Shown here in pieces: positions 5,431 to 6,180 of a stretch of DNA of 6,180 nucleotides. Position numbers and translations under genes: made by a program. This DNA is from JAFGQE01 sp046484775. Its GTDB lineage: Bacteria > Bacillota > Clostridia > DUPQ01. The notes below the pieces were generated by a model that saw only the letters and a list, made by a program, of their open reading frames with translations, made no database searches and was not told the origin of the DNA. The stretch lies in assembly GCA_046484775.1 (NCBI GenBank), contig JAWOIG010000119.1, forward strand, positions 1 to 6,180, read 5' to 3'. Positions within the stretch are counted from its first letter, which is position 1, and every line of letters starts with the position of its first letter.

Positions 5431-5739
5431 GTCGCTTATGTAGGCGGCCGGTCTTAATCCGATAAGCTTTTCGACTACATTGCCATCTTTGAACAATAAC
5501 ATCGTCGGGATATTCATTATCCTGAAATTACCTGCGATGTCCGGGCACTCATCCACATTAACCTTGACGAATTTCGCCTTGTCCGCAAACTGCTCGGACA
5601 ATTGCTCGAATATCGGTGTCAATGCCCTGCATGGTCCGCACCAGGCCGCCCAAAAATCAACCAATACCGGCACCTTTGAATCGATGACCGTTTCCTGGAA
5701 TTCCGTACTGCTTACCTCTATAACGTTTTTACCTGCCAT
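5410..5739 (-). CDS. trxA: Thioredoxin
   Basis: A 109-residue single-domain thioredoxin, the same length as E. coli TrxA. The redox-active WCGPC is at residues 33-37 (Cys34, Cys37), the buried Asp at 28 in VDFW, and the cis-proline at 78 in IPT. It reduces disulfides of cytoplasmic proteins and is recharged by thioredoxin reductase, which is not in the window. An extra cysteine, Cys65, lies in VDECP, a place where many Bacillota and other thioredoxins have a similar residue. The start at 5739 is used because AGGAGG (5748-5753) lies eight bases upstream; an in-frame ATG six codons earlier would place that site inside the gene. It follows the amidohydrolase gene by 61 bases on the same strand and may be co-transcribed or have its own weak promoter. 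Confidence 0.96.
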   Translation of the reverse strand: MAGKNVIEVSSTEFQETVIDSKVPVLVDFWAAWCGPCRALTPIFEQLSEQFADKAKFVKVNVDECPDIAGNFRIMNIPTMLLFKDGNVVEKLIGLRPAAYISDLINKNL

Positions 5740-5769
5740 TTTGAAAACCTCCTGCATGTACTATTGAAA

Positions 5770-5799
5770 TTATTACCCTTATCAACTGATGCTAAACAA
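5770..5799 (-). promoter_or_regulatory. Weak candidate promoter of trxA
   Basis: On the minus strand TTGTTT (5794-5799), 18 bases, then TAATAA (5770-5775), about 30 bases before the trxA start. Both boxes are imperfect and the region is AT-rich, so this is only a possibility. Confidence 0.25.
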
Positions 5800-5800
5800 T

Positions 5801-6180
5801 TCATTTGCCTTCAAGCAGCCTCAATGCGTTGTTCCTGCATACATTTGCATAAGCCGAATCCGATAGTCTCCCGTTTTCGTGCATCCGGTCAAGCCAACCC
5901 CCCAGCCTGAATTCAACCGAGGGCGAGCTTACGTCCGTTCCATAGAAAAGCCGGTCCCGGAAACGCTCGAGGAACCAAAGTCCGAAATCCTCGTCGCGCA
6001 TAACCGCATTCTCGCCGCTTCCGGCGGAAAGGTCCCCCAGCAGATTGGGATACTTTTCAAAAAGCTCAACAAGCCTGCCCGGCCTGACCTCGCCCGACGG
6101 ATACCCCCCCCTGTTTTCCTGATTGACATCCTTCCCGATTTCGGACCAGAAGCACTGTGAATGTCCCAGGATCCGCAGCT
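5801..6180 (-). CDS. Amidohydrolase-family (Amidohydro_2, TIM barrel) metal-dependent hydrolase, C-terminal 125 residues, partial
   Basis: The frame is open from the right edge to TGA at 5801-5803, so the N-terminal part lies outside. Counting from the first complete codon at the edge, the visible part contains GHSQCFW (5-11), with a His at a metal-ligand strand end, KYPNLLGDLSAGSGENA (42-58), and FYGTDVSSP (78-86), whose Asp82 is the conserved late-barrel aspartate of the superfamily. The ending NNALRLLEGK is typical of the C-terminal helix. Such enzymes hydrolyse or decarboxylate small substrates using one divalent metal; the substrate cannot be predicted, and some members are uncharacterised. 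A run of seven G (minus strand, 6104-6110) lies in the gene but does not break the frame. A methionine at 6001 is internal, not the start. Confidence 0.85.
   Translation of the reverse strand, partial: LRILGHSQCFWSEIGKDVNQENRGGYPSGEVRPGRLVELFEKYPNLLGDLSAGSGENAVMRDEDFGLWFLERFRDRLFYGTDVSSPSVEFRLGGWLDRMHENGRLSDSAYANVCRNNALRLLEGK

Noticed and set aside
6104..6110. Run of seven G as a possible frameshift or phase-variation tract
   Set aside because: The frame is intact through it and the protein sequence on both sides fits one family; seven bases alone is weak evidence of switching.
5929..6160. Alternative frames over the amidohydrolase end
   Set aside because: Neither strand alternative shows a family motif, while the minus frame ending at 5801 carries GHSQ, DLSAGSG and FYGTD and stays open to the edge.

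Overview
This is an ordinary-looking bacterial chromosome segment with eight protein-coding genes, two of them cut by the window edges. There are no RNA genes, mobile elements or CRISPR arrays that I can see. Strong AGGAGG-type ribosome binding sites, a DivIVA-domain protein, an Lrp/AsnC regulator paired with an aminotransferase, and an ADP-forming acyl-CoA synthetase suggest an anaerobic Bacillota (Clostridia-like) organism of moderate GC. That is an inference; the sequence does not fix the taxon.

Layout from left to right: (i) the N-terminal 350 residues of an ADP-forming acyl-CoA/acetate-CoA ligase, minus strand, running off the left edge; (ii) a 185-bp divergent intergenic region with promoters for both sides and a BirA-type biotin operator; (iii) bioY, plus strand, the biotin-binding subunit of an ECF transporter; (iv) convergent to bioY, a minus-strand cluster lrp/asnC -> class I aminotransferase -> prfB, packed with a 4-bp overlap and then a 10-bp gap, so very probably one operon; (v) a 160-bp upstream region with tandem 17-bp repeats and a hairpin terminator; (vi) a DivIVA-domain coiled-coil protein, minus strand, with a structured leader and probably its own promoter inside the end of trxA; (vii) trxA, minus strand; (viii) the C-terminal 125 residues of a TIM-barrel amidohydrolase, minus strand, running off the right edge.

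Five start codons were set by ribosome binding sites: bioY 1237, prfB GTG 2914, lrp 4567, DivIVA-like 5300, trxA 5739. For four of them the longest open frame is too long at the N-terminus; for prfB the GTG start is the longest frame and has the right Shine-Dalgarno.

The genes do not form one obvious pathway. The best-supported regulatory story is biotin control of bioY: an inverted repeat of the BirA type overlaps the -35 box. The other notable point is that prfB reads straight through the place where most bacteria carry the autoregulatory UGA frameshift, and it sits at the end of an amino-acid-responsive-looking operon. I find no convincing evidence of an undescribed system; the observations worth checking are regulatory.
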